A stretch of DNA of 64,000 bases, taken from assembly GCA_027422505.1 (NCBI GenBank), contig JAPQWV010000409.1, positions 248,001-312,000 on the forward strand, in the 5' to 3' direction. Source of the stretch: Craterostigma plantagineum (taxonomy: Eukaryota > Streptophyta > Magnoliopsida > Lamiales > Linderniaceae). Of this stretch, positions 33,500 through 45,332 are shown in pieces; position 1 is the first letter of the stretch; each line of letters begins with the position of its first letter. Both the position numbers and the translations under genes were made by a program. Under the pieces are notes generated by a model. That model ran no database searches, was not told the origin of the DNA, and saw only the letters and a list, made by a program, of their open reading frames with translations.

Positions 33500-36394
33500 A
33501 TCTTCCAAACCCTCGTCAGATTTACCACAAGACTTCAACAAAAACCCTTTAGCTTTTCCTTTACGGCGGCCCTCAAAGATTAAATCTTTCAGCTGAAATA
33601 TAAACTAGCAATCAAACGATTATAAGAATTGAGACATCAGCTTCCATGCTGCAATGGAATTCTGAGAAGTCTCTTGAGGGGCTTTTAGTTTTTCCAATTT
33701 TTTCTTATTTTTCTGTAAATTTATTTTTAATCGAAACGTTTCGCAGGGATAATTATATGTATTACAATTTTGCTATTTATAGGCATTTTGTCTTTTGCAG
33801 GTAAATATGTGCTGGACTATAAGTCAAGTCGCTAATCTGCATTAATATGAATCTGGCGCTGAAATGAGATAAGAAGGATATATATATATATATATTATAT
33901 ATATAATATATATATATATTATTAGGAGGAAACGCTTTTTTAATATTTTCATTTTGAAAAAAAAACACATATAACGCCCGCAAACAACTGTTACTTATTA
34001 TTTATTAATATATAAATAAGAGCGAAATTTGCAACTTGGAACTCTAGGACAACTGGTTTTTGACTCTTTTGACTAAGAAAATGACCTTTAATTTTCGAGA
34101 CTTTTCTATAAATAATACTAAGTATTATTATTTAATATTCAAATTCCGATCTTGTAAGACACCTATTTAACAACCTATGATTTCAAATTACCTTCTTTAC
34201 CAAAAATATAAAAACTAGAAAAGAGGCCAATAGTAGTATAATAATCGAGAAATGGTTGAATATTGAAATGGTTTTAATTCAGAATATCCTTTTACCCCAT
34301 TCCCACCTTCAATCACCAGCCTTGCACGAGTGTACGTACTAGATGAATCTTAATAATTCAATATATATATAGTTCATTCTCAATATAATAAATAACTAAC
34401 CACTTTTCATTAGCATGAATTAGGTGTTGGATGGGGTCCAATGTTTATAGTCGGCTTATATAAAAATCACTATCATAAGTGAATAGGGAAGCTCAACGTA
34501 ATGGGTTGTGCTTTTATTATTATTATTATTATTTTCTCTTACTAAAAAATTACACATTCGGTTCCAAAACAACTAAATATCTAAATCTGAAAACTAGAAC
34601 TCCAATCTCCATTCAATGCATTTTAAGCTGTCGTTTGTGGCCTATCGTATTGGGCCTAAATGAGGCATTATTGGGCCAGAAGATATATATTATCATAGGC
34701 CCAAAATCGTCGTGCATTTACATACGGACGCCATGGCCCATGTCATGCATATGTTGATTGCTTCTTTTCTATTACTTCTGATAGTATAATTTATATTTTA
34801 TGGGTAAAAGTTACAAGAAATGGTAGGAAAAACAGCAAATATCATTTCATATCTTCACATATTCGCAAGCAAGCGTGCAACCCTCTTCAATTGATGCAAA
34901 TCTTGCATGCCAGAGAAATATATGAATCATGTCGAAGAAATGGGCCAATATTGTCTTAAACATCACTCAATCTCCGTACAAGATGAATGCACCAGAGACA
35001 AAAGAGGCAGAGCAAACATTGTTTTCAAGAACACAATTATAATTAGATTGCCTAAGTCAACCAAGAATCTTAAGATAGGTAACGTGGTCATACTATTTTG
35101 TGAAAAATAACTAACATTTGCGTGGGTTGCATTGACTTATTTGGAGCAATGGGCGCATGATGAAAATTAAATGATGAAGATGAAGATGAGACGAATGGAA
35201 CTCATGTCTGATGAATAATGCATATGTTTGATAGTCTTGAGATTTATATATAGTATAATATATTTCTTGCATGGTTGTCGGCAGAAATAAGTTAGGAGAT
35301 GGTAATTTAGTTGCACGTAGGTTTAAATTATTACACATATCACTAAATGCAATAAGTAATACTTGTCCCTAGCTAATTAATCCGTAGGATATAGATATAG
35401 GTCAAGCTGCGACATGGATGTTAAACAAATTTGAATTATTCTGTATGTTTTAACATGGTTATTAAATCAATTGTTAAACGTAAAATTGGCAGAATCTTCA
35501 TTATTGAATAATATATATGTGTGTGTAATGTTGGTTGACTGTTGCAATCAACTCTCGTTATACGTCGAGTGTTTTGTGGGGTCAGCTGCGACATAATGCG
35601 AACTTATAACGTAAATATTAACATCATTGACTCCTCATCCTCAATAGTCAATAGTAGATATATCAATTTCTTGTTACAGTAGTTTTATGACTATAAATGC
35701 TACTATAACTTTATATTTTACTAGAACACAAAAAAAGCATTGACTCCTCATCCTCATTATTTAAATTCAGTAATATATTACATTGGAGAGGTAAAAGCAT
35801 TAAGCTCACTCTACGTTTCAATAGGGTATTGATGGGATAAGTTTCTTCAACATTGACTTATTGTAAGGGAGAACGCATTGAACTTAGAACAACCCACTAA
35901 TTATTAACAAATCTCCACCTAACTCACCGTCGTCGATTCAAAACCTTAGCTGGCCCATACAAAACAATGTAATAAATCGCATTTAAAATACGTGTTTCGT
36001 GGAATGTAATGAAGAAATAATCTTATCTTCTGTGGTGGTCCATATTCTATTTCTCGTTTCCAACCCTAAGAACACAATAATCGAAGTACCATCACATGCT
36101 TTTCCAGAGAGGATTATATAACTTCCAGTTAATAACAGTAGAAATACAGCAAATGGAAACTGCCACCATGTAATAAGACAAAGATCCATAGTTTTCTAAG
36201 CATTAGTTCGTTGACACATATATTAAACTATAACTAATAACACTTGCAGTAGTTTCTTTCAATAAACCCAATAATTAGTACACACAATAGTTGGTTGTCC
36301 TTCATTTCCACGAACAACATCGATGAAAGATTAAACCTTTTTTCCCAAAGCATCCAAAGCGAAGCAGAAAGCGTTAATAAAGTAAAAAAACGAC
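33500..36394. other. Long AT-rich intergenic region, no gene seen
   Basis: 2.9 kb upstream of RMR. It contains a (TA)n block at 33877-33925, a (TAT)n run at 34515-34533 and a short direct repeat, CATTGACTCCTCATCCTCA, near 35626 and 35738. Several GGCCCA words occur near 34640-34740. ORFs here are short and A/T-driven; I support none as a gene. Confidence 0.45.
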
Positions 36395-37045
36395 TTAACT
36401 CGAACGTCGTCGTCGACGTAGAAGATAGTGTGGGTCACGATTTCTCGACAACCTCGGTACATAGACGACTGAATCCGAAACAGCGCAAGTACTCTTGCAA
36501 GAACCATACACCATACTCATCATTCCAAACCTATCACTTAAAGTCCTCGTAATCTTGGAGCTTCCCTTGAAGATATTACTATTGCCATACCTACTCACAA
36601 GATCATGGCCATCAACGCCATCCACGTCGTCTTCATCGTCATCTTTGGAGCATTGCAATAAAGCTGCGTAAAATGGATCCTTCTTCTCCCTATAAATAAT
36701 CGTTTTCTTGGCTGAAGGGAAGGAATTTCTAGCCGGCGGAGGTGGGACTAAACACCCCAATAATGAATCGGCGGCGTTCTCTTTGGAGGGAGATTGGTGT
36801 GCTTTAGCTATTCCTGGGATTTTTTCCCAGGAGAATGGGATTCCTTCGTACTTGAGAGGCGTGCTTGGACTGAATGGAGGGGAGAATAAGAGCTGATGAC
36901 TATCGCTGCTGCAAGAAAACGAGGATGAATCTGATGAGGAGAACGACGGCGTTCGACGCGCCGGCGCCGTCGATCGAAATATGGGAGTCGAATAAAGGCT
37001 TTCGTCTTCATTTTCGAGAGCTTGATGAGGAATAGTAGTAGACAT
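36395..37045 (-). CDS. DUF688-like plant protein
   Basis: One exon encodes 216 residues. The N-terminal half holds a Ser-rich stretch and the short motif LKYEGIPFSWEKIPGIAKAH, which resembles the PFxWExxPG signature of plant DUF688 proteins. Further on come CLVPPPPARNSFPSAKK, an acidic run (KDDDEDDVDGVDGHD) and an Arg-rich end (RRRRRS). Family members are of unknown function, probably nuclear or cytosolic. The ATG at 37043-37045 is preceded by a plausible promoter with TATATAAC (37117-37124 on the plus strand: TTTATATAACC). The next gene upstream is more than 2 kb away. Confidence 0.68.
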   Translation of the reverse strand: MSTTIPHQALENEDESLYSTPIFRSTAPARRTPSFSSSDSSSFSCSSDSHQLLFSPPFSPSTPLKYEGIPFSWEKIPGIAKAHQSPSKENAADSLLGCLVPPPPARNSFPSAKKTIIYREKKDPFYAALLQCSKDDDEDDVDGVDGHDLVSRYGNSNIFKGSSKITRTLSDRFGMMSMVYGSCKSTCAVSDSVVYVPRLSRNRDPHYLLRRRRRSS

Positions 37046-37974
37046 TTGTACTGTGAGCTTTTTGATGATTCTTGACTGGTTAGTACTGCAACTGCTGTAG
37101 TATGTGTGGTGGTGGTGTTTATATAACCTCGTTGGATTATGGGTAGTTTTGCTTGTTATGTGGGTGAGGAAATGACGAAATGACCAACTGAGTTATGCAT
37201 AGGGTGGAAATGAGAAGGGGGGTAATATGGGGAATATATTAACTACTATATGTAGCATTTTATGTAGGGTAAGTGTATTATTAAAAAAAAATACGGTATA
37301 GTGGTTGAGAATGAATTATATAAGCACGAGTACGTGACCAAAAGTGGCACAATAATCACTCAATGAGGGGTCTAGGTTATTATTATACTACATGAAAATA
37401 AGTTCAATTTCATTTATATATATAGTGCTGATTATAATATAAATGTTCAAATTAATCATTAGATTCCGTCGTTAGAAAATGACCTCACGCTGCGTATATA
37501 TTGATAATGGGCTAATGGCTGTGTGGATATATTAATTGGGCATGTAATACTATACGAGTCGGCCCATTAAAACGACCCAATTTCATATCCGTTTTCCATG
37601 GCAACGTCATCATTGTGCTTAGATATCGCGGGAAATTTATCGAACTATCAAATTGATTCCAAGAATCGATTTTTTTCTCTATAATATGGCAGTATTAACC
37701 TTTCGTGCTTATTGTGTATTTCGTGTCGGAATAAAAGTGTTGCCTAGGGATATATTACGGACCAGAAAAGATTATCTTGGTTATTACATCTCGTACCAAC
37801 TCTTTGAGGCCGATCTAAAGATACATTTAATATGAGATAATGGGAAATCAATAGCTTGTCAGTCCAATTAATTTCGTAAATGATATATAAGTAAATGTGA
37901 CCAGAGAAGGAGATATCTAGCCAAACACACCATCTCAAGGGCTTGTCCAGGGTTTTTAATTGTATATTTAAATC

Positions 37975-38011
<37 letters not shown>

Positions 38012-38055
38012 CTGAATTGATGCAATAATATTTTGTATTCTACTGATATAAAATA
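37046..38055. other. Intergenic region, AT-rich
   Basis: 1.0 kb of promoter and spacer with an (AT)n block at 37979-38006. No gene seen. Confidence 0.4.
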
Positions 38056-38628
38056 GGCCAAATTATTAATTTAGGTCACTAACTATGGTTCTCTTGTTTT
38101 TTAGGTCACTAAGTTTCATAATTGCAAACTTAGGTCACTAAGTAACATATCCGATATCTTTTGGGTCATCGGTGAATTTTTTGCCGGAAATCCGATGTGG
38201 ACACTGATGTGGCCGCTGACATGTCATCGGCCACGTCGGATTTCCGACAATTTTTGCCGTGAAAATTCATCGAGACCTAAAAGTAACCGGATATGTTTCT
38301 TAGTGACCTAAGTTTGCAATTACTCCCTCTGGCTCGCTAACTTTATCACACTTTTCTATTTCGTGCTTCCCAATAATTTTATCACCTTTCCTTATTTAGC
38401 AAAAAACTTTCACAAACAATAAATATAATAATATTAAATATTCTTAAAAAACGTGTCAAAATATACACTTTTTTTTTACCTTTTCATTGTACTAATTATT
38501 ATAATGATGCCACCTTAATTTACGTACCCAGCAACTTATGTGATAAAATTGGGACAGAGGGAGTATAATACTTAGTGACCTAAAAAACAAAAGAGTCATA
38601 GTTGGTGACCTAGTTTAGTAATTTTGCC
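38056..38628. mobile_element. MITE/foldback with long inverted ends and 9-bp target duplication
   Basis: The left end GGCCAAATTA...TTAGGTCACTAACTATGG and the right end (CATAGTTGGTGACC...TAATTTTGCC) are inverted. TATAAAATA flanks both sides (38047-38055 and 38629-38637). The left part also contains a foldback stem (ACGTCGGATTTCCG and its mirror, CGGAAATCCGATGT). A 9-bp duplication again suggests Mutator-like mobilisation. It has no coding capacity, and a second MITE is nested inside. Confidence 0.8.
38323..38563. mobile_element. Stowaway-like MITE nested in the 9-bp-TSD element
   Basis: Ends are CTCCCTCTGGCTCGCTAA on the left and GGGACAGAGGGAG on the right, flanked by TA on both sides (38321-38322 and 38564-38565). 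CTCCCTC termini and TA duplication fit Tc1/mariner Stowaway elements. The host element's arms are split by it, so it is the younger insertion. Confidence 0.75.
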
Positions 38629-38965
38629 TATAAAATAATACTACATTTTTTTTTTTTTTTTGGTAAAAAAAAATAATACTACATTTGTTTGATCAATCAA
38701 AAGGACTGCGAAAGAAACCATACAACCTACACGTATAAAATATTCACTAGCTAATGATCCAAAGCCTGAACAAATGATAATAGATATCTTGTCTCCATAT
38801 ACAATGTAATATTGCATGGCCCGCTCTTACAATCAACCGCGCTTTCGTCTCAAACCAACACATGTTGTAATGTAACATTTTTGTCCTTTTCTTCTATAAT
38901 TTTCAATCTCCATATCAAAATCAAACACGAAAAATACAATCTGACGACACCATCATCGAAGCTTA
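38629..38965. other. Spacer after the nested MITE
   Basis: 337 bp including the right target duplication and the 3' region of the small unknown gene. T-run at 38647-38660. Nothing else seen. Confidence 0.35.
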
Positions 38966-39442
38966 TTACCATTGAACACGTTTCTTGATTGAGTGACGAC
39001 GAGTAGGACTGTTGTTATTATGATCCTTGACAAAAACCCTCTTCAACACTTCGACGAGAACTGCGCCCATGCTTGATTTCCTCCCAGAAAGCACATCGCC
39101 CCTATTCACCTTCGACAGCTTTAAGGTTTTTTTAACTTGAGCTTCACCTTTGATTGAGTTGTTGTCATCATTCAAATCTTCCCAAAGCATATCCATTTTC
39201 TCATTATCTCCGTGATCATCATAAGAATAAGTAGCAGTGCTCTTCAGATTTCGCAGGCTTATGGCTTGATCAAAATCTTGATGATGTGAAAACCACTTCA
39301 GCCTCACTTCGTTTGCTGCTTGTTTACCTTTGTGTTTCTTCTCCTTCTTGCTATTGCTTTTCCACAGAGGCGGCGATTCGATGAAACGCGGCAGCGAGGC
39401 GCCGGCGATGGTGGCTGGGAAGCTAAAGTTGTCTTCTTCCAT
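38966..39442 (-). CDS. Small plant protein of unknown function (MDMLWEDLND motif)
   Basis: A single exon; I start it at MEEDNFSFPATIAGASLPRF (39442), about 158 residues. A second Met two codons upstream (39448) is equally possible, and the frame extends further upstream into poor sequence. Features: a Lys-rich patch (KKEKKHKGKQ), the acidic motif EKMDMLWEDLNDDNN and a basic C-terminus (TRRHSIKKRVQW). The acidic WEDLN motif is shared with a group of unnamed plant proteins I remember but cannot place. No function assigned. Confidence 0.55.
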   Translation of the reverse strand: MEEDNFSFPATIAGASLPRFIESPPLWKSNSKKEKKHKGKQAANEVRLKWFSHHQDFDQAISLRNLKSTATYSYDDHGDNEKMDMLWEDLNDDNNSIKGEAQVKKTLKLSKVNRGDVLSGRKSSMGAVLVEVLKRVFVKDHNNNSPTRRHSIKKRVQW

Positions 39443-39561
39443 GGGCATGAGTTTATTCTTCTGACAAGACAACCCTTTTGTATTAATAATAATAAACAGA
39501 AAGGTTGTGTAGTGGTTGGGGATTGATGAAATATATAACGTCTGCCTGTTTTGATATGTCA

Positions 39562-39602
<41 letters not shown>

Positions 39603-40434
39603 TACTCCATCTCCTACTTGATGATGTCCGTTTGTGGGGGATAGACACGTAGGATGGGACCCAAGGTCCCATGTCTGAAGGCAGTGTGTATTAATTTAAG
39701 GAAATTTATAATCCAATGTCGCCCTATTGATTATATATTTGTTCGGAATCATCAGTGCTTAATATCTGCTGTTCCTTATGTTGTTCCAATTATTCCACCG
39801 AACCCAACCCATGCAGCATATTAACTGAAAGAGTAACATCCCAATCAGACACTCCCCCTATGTTACATTTTGTTCAAGAAAATAGTTATTACAGATTGAA
39901 CTGATAATCGTCTTCTAACCATTCCTCTCCATGGATTGATTATTCAAGAACTTATGGCCTATATTTCCCGGCAGATTAGCACTGTTGGGCCTCTTTTCAG
40001 TTTCTAGCCCATTATTTGGTTTGCAGGCCCAGTTACCCACTAGCAGCTTTGTTTTATCAACATGTAAAATGTAATGGATAGGTTTTGAATCGACCTCCGT
40101 TGTAATAGCTATAGTTAGATTTTCAGTTACGTAAAGTTGAAGAATATATCGCATAAGTAAAAAAAAAAAAACTGAAGAAAAGAAAAATAATTAACGCGCC
40201 AGGTTACGACTTTCTGCTTAGAAACACACGCTCTATCCAGGCGCTTGTTTATGTAACTTACCAATATTTGTAAAAAAAACAATGTTTGACATGTATAATA
40301 CATAATATTTGACGATGCCACAGTTTTCATGTCCAAACTTGCACGTGTAAGAAGAAGCTTCATCGTCAGGAAATAATACACTAAATGAAGGTTTCATACG
40401 TACGTTAAAATGTTCAAGAAGAAAGAATCATTAA
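39443..40434. other. Intergenic region, upstream of small unknown gene / LHCA5 3' side
   Basis: About 1.0 kb with a (TA)n block at 39565-39597 and several GCCCA words (39999-40030). No gene seen. Confidence 0.4.
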
Positions 40435-41671
40435 CTAGGAAGATCCACCACCTGCTGCAAGAGTCTGAACAATGGTGGTGTGCCATGGATTCGAAAGGTG
40501 ATGAACGAGGTTGTCGATAGGGCCAACATGCGTTACATTAGCTTGCACGAAGATGCCGAGCATGGCCACCATCGCCAGTCGTCCTGCCCCCCAAAATCCA
40601 AAATTATTTCTCAAACAACACAATAGACGAAAGGCAGAGAAGAAACCAACCATTTTTAATCTCTTTCAGCTTCAATTCATGAGCATTCTTTATGTCTTTT
40701 GCCAGGCCAAGTGGGTTCAGCAACGGACCACCTGGGTAGCTGTCCAAGAAAAAACACCAAATTCTCATCAAGAATCTCTTTTCTCTTCGAAGATAATCAT
40801 TCTATCTATACAGAAAGATAGAAAGAAAGAATACCCAGGTTCGAGCCCCTCCAATGCAGCTTCCAAGCCAAAGAAAGATCCCTCCTTTGCTTGAGAACCA
40901 GGACTTCGAAAATCCATGTATCTTTTCGTTTCAGCAAAGCTAAACATATGGGAAAAAAAGCTGCAGTTTTATGGAAAGGTAGATTAGAGAATTGAGAAAC
41001 AATATCTCAGTTAATGCAATACCCCATCAAGAGCATCTGAACAATGAAGAGTGTCCTCGTGCTAGCAAAATCGAACTTTGTGGCCCCAGCTTCGTACCAA
41101 ACGGGCAAATCCTTTACGCCCGTCACACGCAGAAGCTGCAAGAAAGAACAAGACATTCTTCTTACTACATACAAAAAATGAGGTTAACATCGAAAGGTCC
41201 CCTTATTGTTACATCAGTGAAAAGAATGCCAGCAACTCCAGCCATGGCGAACCGAGCATGGACGAGCTCTGCTTGGACATACCACCTCAAGCTTTCAGGA
41301 TCCTCTCCGAGCCCAAGCGGGTCAAACCCGAAATCACCAGCTAGCCTATCCTATCAGAACAATATGGGCAGACCATACGCAAACCAACTAAGTGAAAACT
41401 CCTAGACCGTAATAAAATTGCAAGCGAAGGTGTTCGATTAGTGGGCTCACGTTCCATTGAGGTGAGGAGGAGGGTCGAGCCCAGGTAGCCACAAGGGACG
41501 TTGTTGGGCTCGAACCACGGTTCGGCGGCGGCGCGGTGTAGAATCATCCTTCCGCAGGAGCAGATTTGCCTTTGACGAGCCAAAAGCTGCTGCTTTTGTG
41601 CTCTTCCCAGGAAGAAGATTTGAGCCTTCGTGAGCAAGAATCTGCCAAAATTTTCCAGCTGCTGCAGCCAT
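40435..41671 (-). CDS. LHCA5: Photosystem I antenna chlorophyll a/b-binding protein LHCA5
   Basis: Six exons: 41671-41451, 41345-41213, 41135-41023, 40939-40835, 40739-40651 and 40583-40435. They sum to 810 nt (269 residues). A transit peptide ([19 protein letters not shown]) precedes [20 protein letters not shown]. Helix 1 holds [20 protein letters not shown]. Next comes [19 protein letters not shown], then [20 protein letters not shown] and [17 protein letters not shown]. The third helix holds [20 protein letters not shown]. The [20 protein letters not shown] stretch is distinctive for LHCA5, not the abundant LHCA1-4. LHCA5 links the NDH complex to photosystem I in the thylakoid. All phases agree. 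Confidence 0.93.
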
Positions 41672-41978
41672 TTTTTTTTTCTTTATCTTGTTTGTTTGGA
41701 AATTATTGAACTATTACCTGGTGAGGAAGGAAGGATTTAAAACGACGAGGTTCAAAATGAAAGTTGGTACGGTAGTGTGCTAAAATGGGTCCCACCCACT
41801 TATCTCTAGTTCCTCTGTATCTCGTTTTTATGCTTCTTAAATTGTTTTGAAAGTTTGCAATTTAAATATCTAATAATAAATTCATCAATACCAAGCATAA
41901 ATGTTCAGGGCGGAAATTTTTTTAAGCTCACTGGATTGTTGGATAAGGAATTTATTAGTAGGTATGTTCGTTATTTGC

Positions 41979-42523
41979 GAGCATCTCCAACGGGTAAGTC
42001 ATTTTTGTGTAAAACACAAAAATAGAGTACGATTCTACTCCGACGGGACTCTATATTTAACACAAATATTGTGTTGATCAGCAGAGAAACTCTACATCTA
42101 GAGTACGCACAATTTTTAACACAAAAATAGAGTTTTAATTTCTATTTATATTTATTTAGTAATACATATTTTGTTATATTTAAATATTTGATACACTATT
42201 ATAATACAAATAAAATTAAAATAATATAATTTTTATTTATATAATAAATTAAATTTAAATAATATGCTAATTTTATCATTCATGTAATTTTAAATATTAA
42301 TAATTAAAATACATTGAATTTTTAATTTTATATAATAAAGTATAGTAAGTCAATTATGATAGTAAAATATAGGAATTTGATTTTTAGTGTAAAAATAGAG
42401 TTCATGGGTTGGAGAGAAAACTAGTGTAGAAAATGGAGTTTATGGGTTGGAGTAAAAGCACTGTAGCAACTGTATTATTGTGTAATATTACCTGTATTTT
42501 TATGCATTGCATTGGAGATGCTC
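41979..42523. mobile_element. MITE with GAGCATCTCCAA termini
   Basis: GAGCATCTCCAAC begins at 41979, and its inverse TTGGAGATGCTC ends at 42523. The interior (about 545 bp) is AT-rich with partial internal inverted words (GTGTAAAACACAAAAATAGAG near the left, TAAAAATAGAGTTCATGGG near the right). I could not define a clean target duplication, so superfamily (hAT or Harbinger type) is open. Confidence 0.65.
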
Positions 42524-43103
42524 TAAAGAAATAAAGCCACAATTTCTCCAAAGTCAAAATCAAAATCAATTAGCCAACATATTTACAAAAAAGCAGTTAT
42601 AATTGCAAATTCAAAGCAAAGAAATTTAATTGAAAATAGCTTTCATATGGATATCTGGGCGCCTTATTTTCTTCTTCCCGTCCCATTCGAAGCTTGAGAA
42701 AAGACCATAGCAACTCAGACCCACCCTCTCCTCTAACCCTAACGACGCTCTCCACAATGCAAAGGTAGAGTGTTGTTTTTCGATTAGTCCTTTTCTTGTA
42801 GTGATTAGGATGTTCTTCCTTATAGCTTGTTAAATCACACTACACTAACACTACCGCCTATTCAGTTTGCTTCGATCGACAGCACTAATCTACATGTGGC
42901 GTTGTGAGGATACATTGTAATCTAAAGGCACTGTATTTTCAGCACAACACAGTGCCTTTAGTCATATCTGCAACAAAATTAGTTTTGTAAGTTAAGTAAA
43001 GTTTGTGAGTTTAGAGAAATAGCTATATGTAAGCCCGTGTTTTATGTAGTCCTACCTACCACATATGAACCTATTATAATAAACTATCTTTTAAAAATGC
43101 TGT

Positions 43104-44073
43104 TTTGGTTGTTAAATCAACACTTTGCCTTAAGTCCGAAATGTAAATGGTTGATTTTGGTTGTATCCAGGATTTTCAAAACATTTTGAGTTGTTACTTT
43201 TATCATTGGATAAAAACAAAATATAATGTAAAGTTCATTAGTTTGAGAATGTTGTAGCTACTCAAAACCGTAATAACGTTTAACGGAAAAGGTGATTTTC
43301 GACAGAAAGCTTCAGAAGAACCCCTATTACATTCAAACTGGGAATTGCTTGTCTAGCTTGCTGATAAACATCCTCAAACTGACTTGTTTCTAGGATGATC
43401 GATGAATGAGGTCATACGGGATCTACTATTAGAAAAAGCGCTGCTTCAACCATCTTAAAATTGATAAAAATGAATTAGCAGGTATTGATTCAAAAGAAAT
43501 TTGTTGTAATTTAATTCGAATTCAAAATGTAAATCGTTGACTTTTGGTGTATCCAAGATTTTCAAAGTTGATATTTTGAGTTGTTACTTTTGGATAAAAC
43601 AAAATATAATGTAACGTTTGTTAGTTTGATGTTATTTAATATTTGTATGTATATATGTATATATAAAAGAAAATCATCGATTCAACCCATGCATAACAAG
43701 ATAACAGATAGTGACATTCTTCTGAAGTCATTTTGTGTTATGATCGAAGACACTTTGCGCATATAATCGAGCGCTATGAGCAAATCTTGCAAGAGTTGTC
43801 AAAATGACTCATGCTATGATCTTAGGACGCTGGTCAAAATAACTTTCAAATTAATGAACGTTTGAAGGCCCAGCTCCGATCACAACCTTACCACTTTCCT
43901 TGAAGGGCGATCTGTCTAACATTACCTTAAGGCTCAATAATCGTCCCTATAAAAGCTTCCATGGCTTTTGCAAGGACAAACAATACATTTGCAGTCGGTT
44001 CAAACCGTGGAGACTTTCCAAGACGTAAATTATCCATTTTTGAGCTATACAACTTTCCTAGGCAATCTACCTA
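43104..44073. repeat. Direct repeat, copy A (about 970 bp)
   Basis: Begins TTTGGTTGTTAAATCAACAC and ends CTAGGCAATCTACCT. Contains AGCTTCAGAAGAACCCCTAT and a TATA-like CCTATAAAAGCTTCC near 43946-43960 just before an ATG. It lacks the outer inverted end seen beside copy B. Confidence 0.8.
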
Positions 44074-44106
44074 CTATGGTTCCGTTTTTTTCTTTTACTG
44101 TCTTAG

Positions 44107-44735
44107 CTTGAGGACCAGCTATCAAAGGTTATTGAAGAAGCTACGAGGGCAAGTGAAAGTTATCAGGAAGTTTATGCACCAAAACTTATGGAAGTGGCCA
44201 ATGAGCTTAAAGAGGTAAATCAAGTGTTTTAAGTAGTGTTTGATATTATTTTATCAAAATTTTATACCGTTACCAGTTCTATCCTTTCTACTTGTGAAGG
44301 TTCTAAGTGCTGCAGTCAAAGCTGCCCCCTCCTCCAATCATACAGCTTTTCAACCCAGGTTGTAGCACTAGCTAATTATGTTTCTCTGATTGGGTAAATA
44401 ATAATCAGAGGGCAACATTATATTTTGCTTTGAATTATAGGATGACTTTACAGCTCAGTTATGAGCTCCTTGTAGCGATGGGCATGAAAGAAAGCGCAGA
44501 CCAAATTGTGAAGGAGTCCAGAGTAGCCCCGTTAGGAGAAGAATCAGAACTGTTCATGCTACCTGCAATGTACGGTAGTGTTACACATTACTCAAGACGA
44601 CCCGCTATGCGTAACGAATTGCAGGACGATGGGCCGGGGCGGGAGATGCAAGACGATGGGCCGGGCCGAGAAATGCAAGACGATGGTTTGGGCCGAGACA
44701 TGAATGCAATGGAAGATATTGACCAAATTAAGTAG
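44107..44735 (+). pseudogene. LisH gene fragment in the composite element (DCAF1-like family)
   Basis: Three joined exons, 44107-44214, 44300-44358 and 44441-44735, stay in frame with good splice signals, but no supported first exon was found. Products: a coiled-coil-like stretch (LEDQLSKVIEEATRASESYQ), then a LisH-like helix (LQLSYELLVAMGMKESADQI) and VKESRVAPLGEE. The tail has near-repeats of GREMQDDGPG. The third exon and its upstream intron match the exon at 53260. The loss of a start and its place between direct repeats make a captured fragment most likely; transcription of a shortened protein is possible. The same segment includes words (GAAGTGGCCAATGAGCTT) found in the palindrome spacer at 24520. 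Confidence 0.6.
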
Positions 44736-44801
44736 GAGGATCCTTTGGCTTGATCGTAGCCACCTTTCATTTTTGGAGTTACAAGGTATATGATCTTATA
44801 G

Positions 44802-45260
44802 TATATTTTCCTGTTGAATGTTTACCTAAGTTCTGCATTGGCTATAAAAGCAAACCGTGGCAAGTTATTACCTAAAACTTAAAATCATATGCTTGACCTT
44901 AAGCGAAAGAAACAGAGATCACTTCTACATCACCTTCGCCCAATATGTCATGGACTCAAAGGTGATGGCTTTACAGAATTTTTCTCAAAATCGATTGCGC
45001 AAAATGGCAGTGAAAAACATGTGCCGTAAATGAAATGACAGCACACCAGTGAAAGCATCGCCTGAGATTGGTTTCCATAAATATCTCCACAGCCATTATT
45101 GCCAGCCACCCTAAAAAAAAGCTACTCCGTTCTTGCACGTTTGGATTGATGACTTTGCTTCATCCACTCAATGCATTATTCAGAAGACCCAGGGATGTGC
45201 AAGTTGCCATTCCTCAACTTTTCTTGCTGAAAGAGATAGAAATCATAAAAAAATGAACTT
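44802..45260 (-). pseudogene. Third CCA gene fragment: terminal exon and 3' UTR
   Basis: Matches 16236-16690 closely (for example GTTCTGCATTGGCTATAAAA and AATATGTCATGGACTCAAAG). The terminal CCA exon lies at about 45115-45215 but the codons are disturbed: GCATTATTCAGAAGACCCAG replaces GCATTCTTCGGCAGATCCGC, and a base pair is lost around 45211. It is non-coding debris carried in the composite element. Confidence 0.8.
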
Positions 45261-45332
45261 TAAAAAAAATAGTATTGTTTTAACGAATTAGTATTGTTTT
45301 TAAAGAATTTTTATGCCTCAAATCTATGCATA

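Noticed and set aside
36708..37011. Frames opposite the DUF688-like gene
   Set aside because: Shadow frames of the Ser/Pro-rich coding strand.
43961..44024. First exon for the 44-kb LisH gene (MAFARTNNTFAVG...)
   Set aside because: It has a TATA-like box and a GT donor, but its phase 1 end would give an immediate stop when joined to the exon at 44107.
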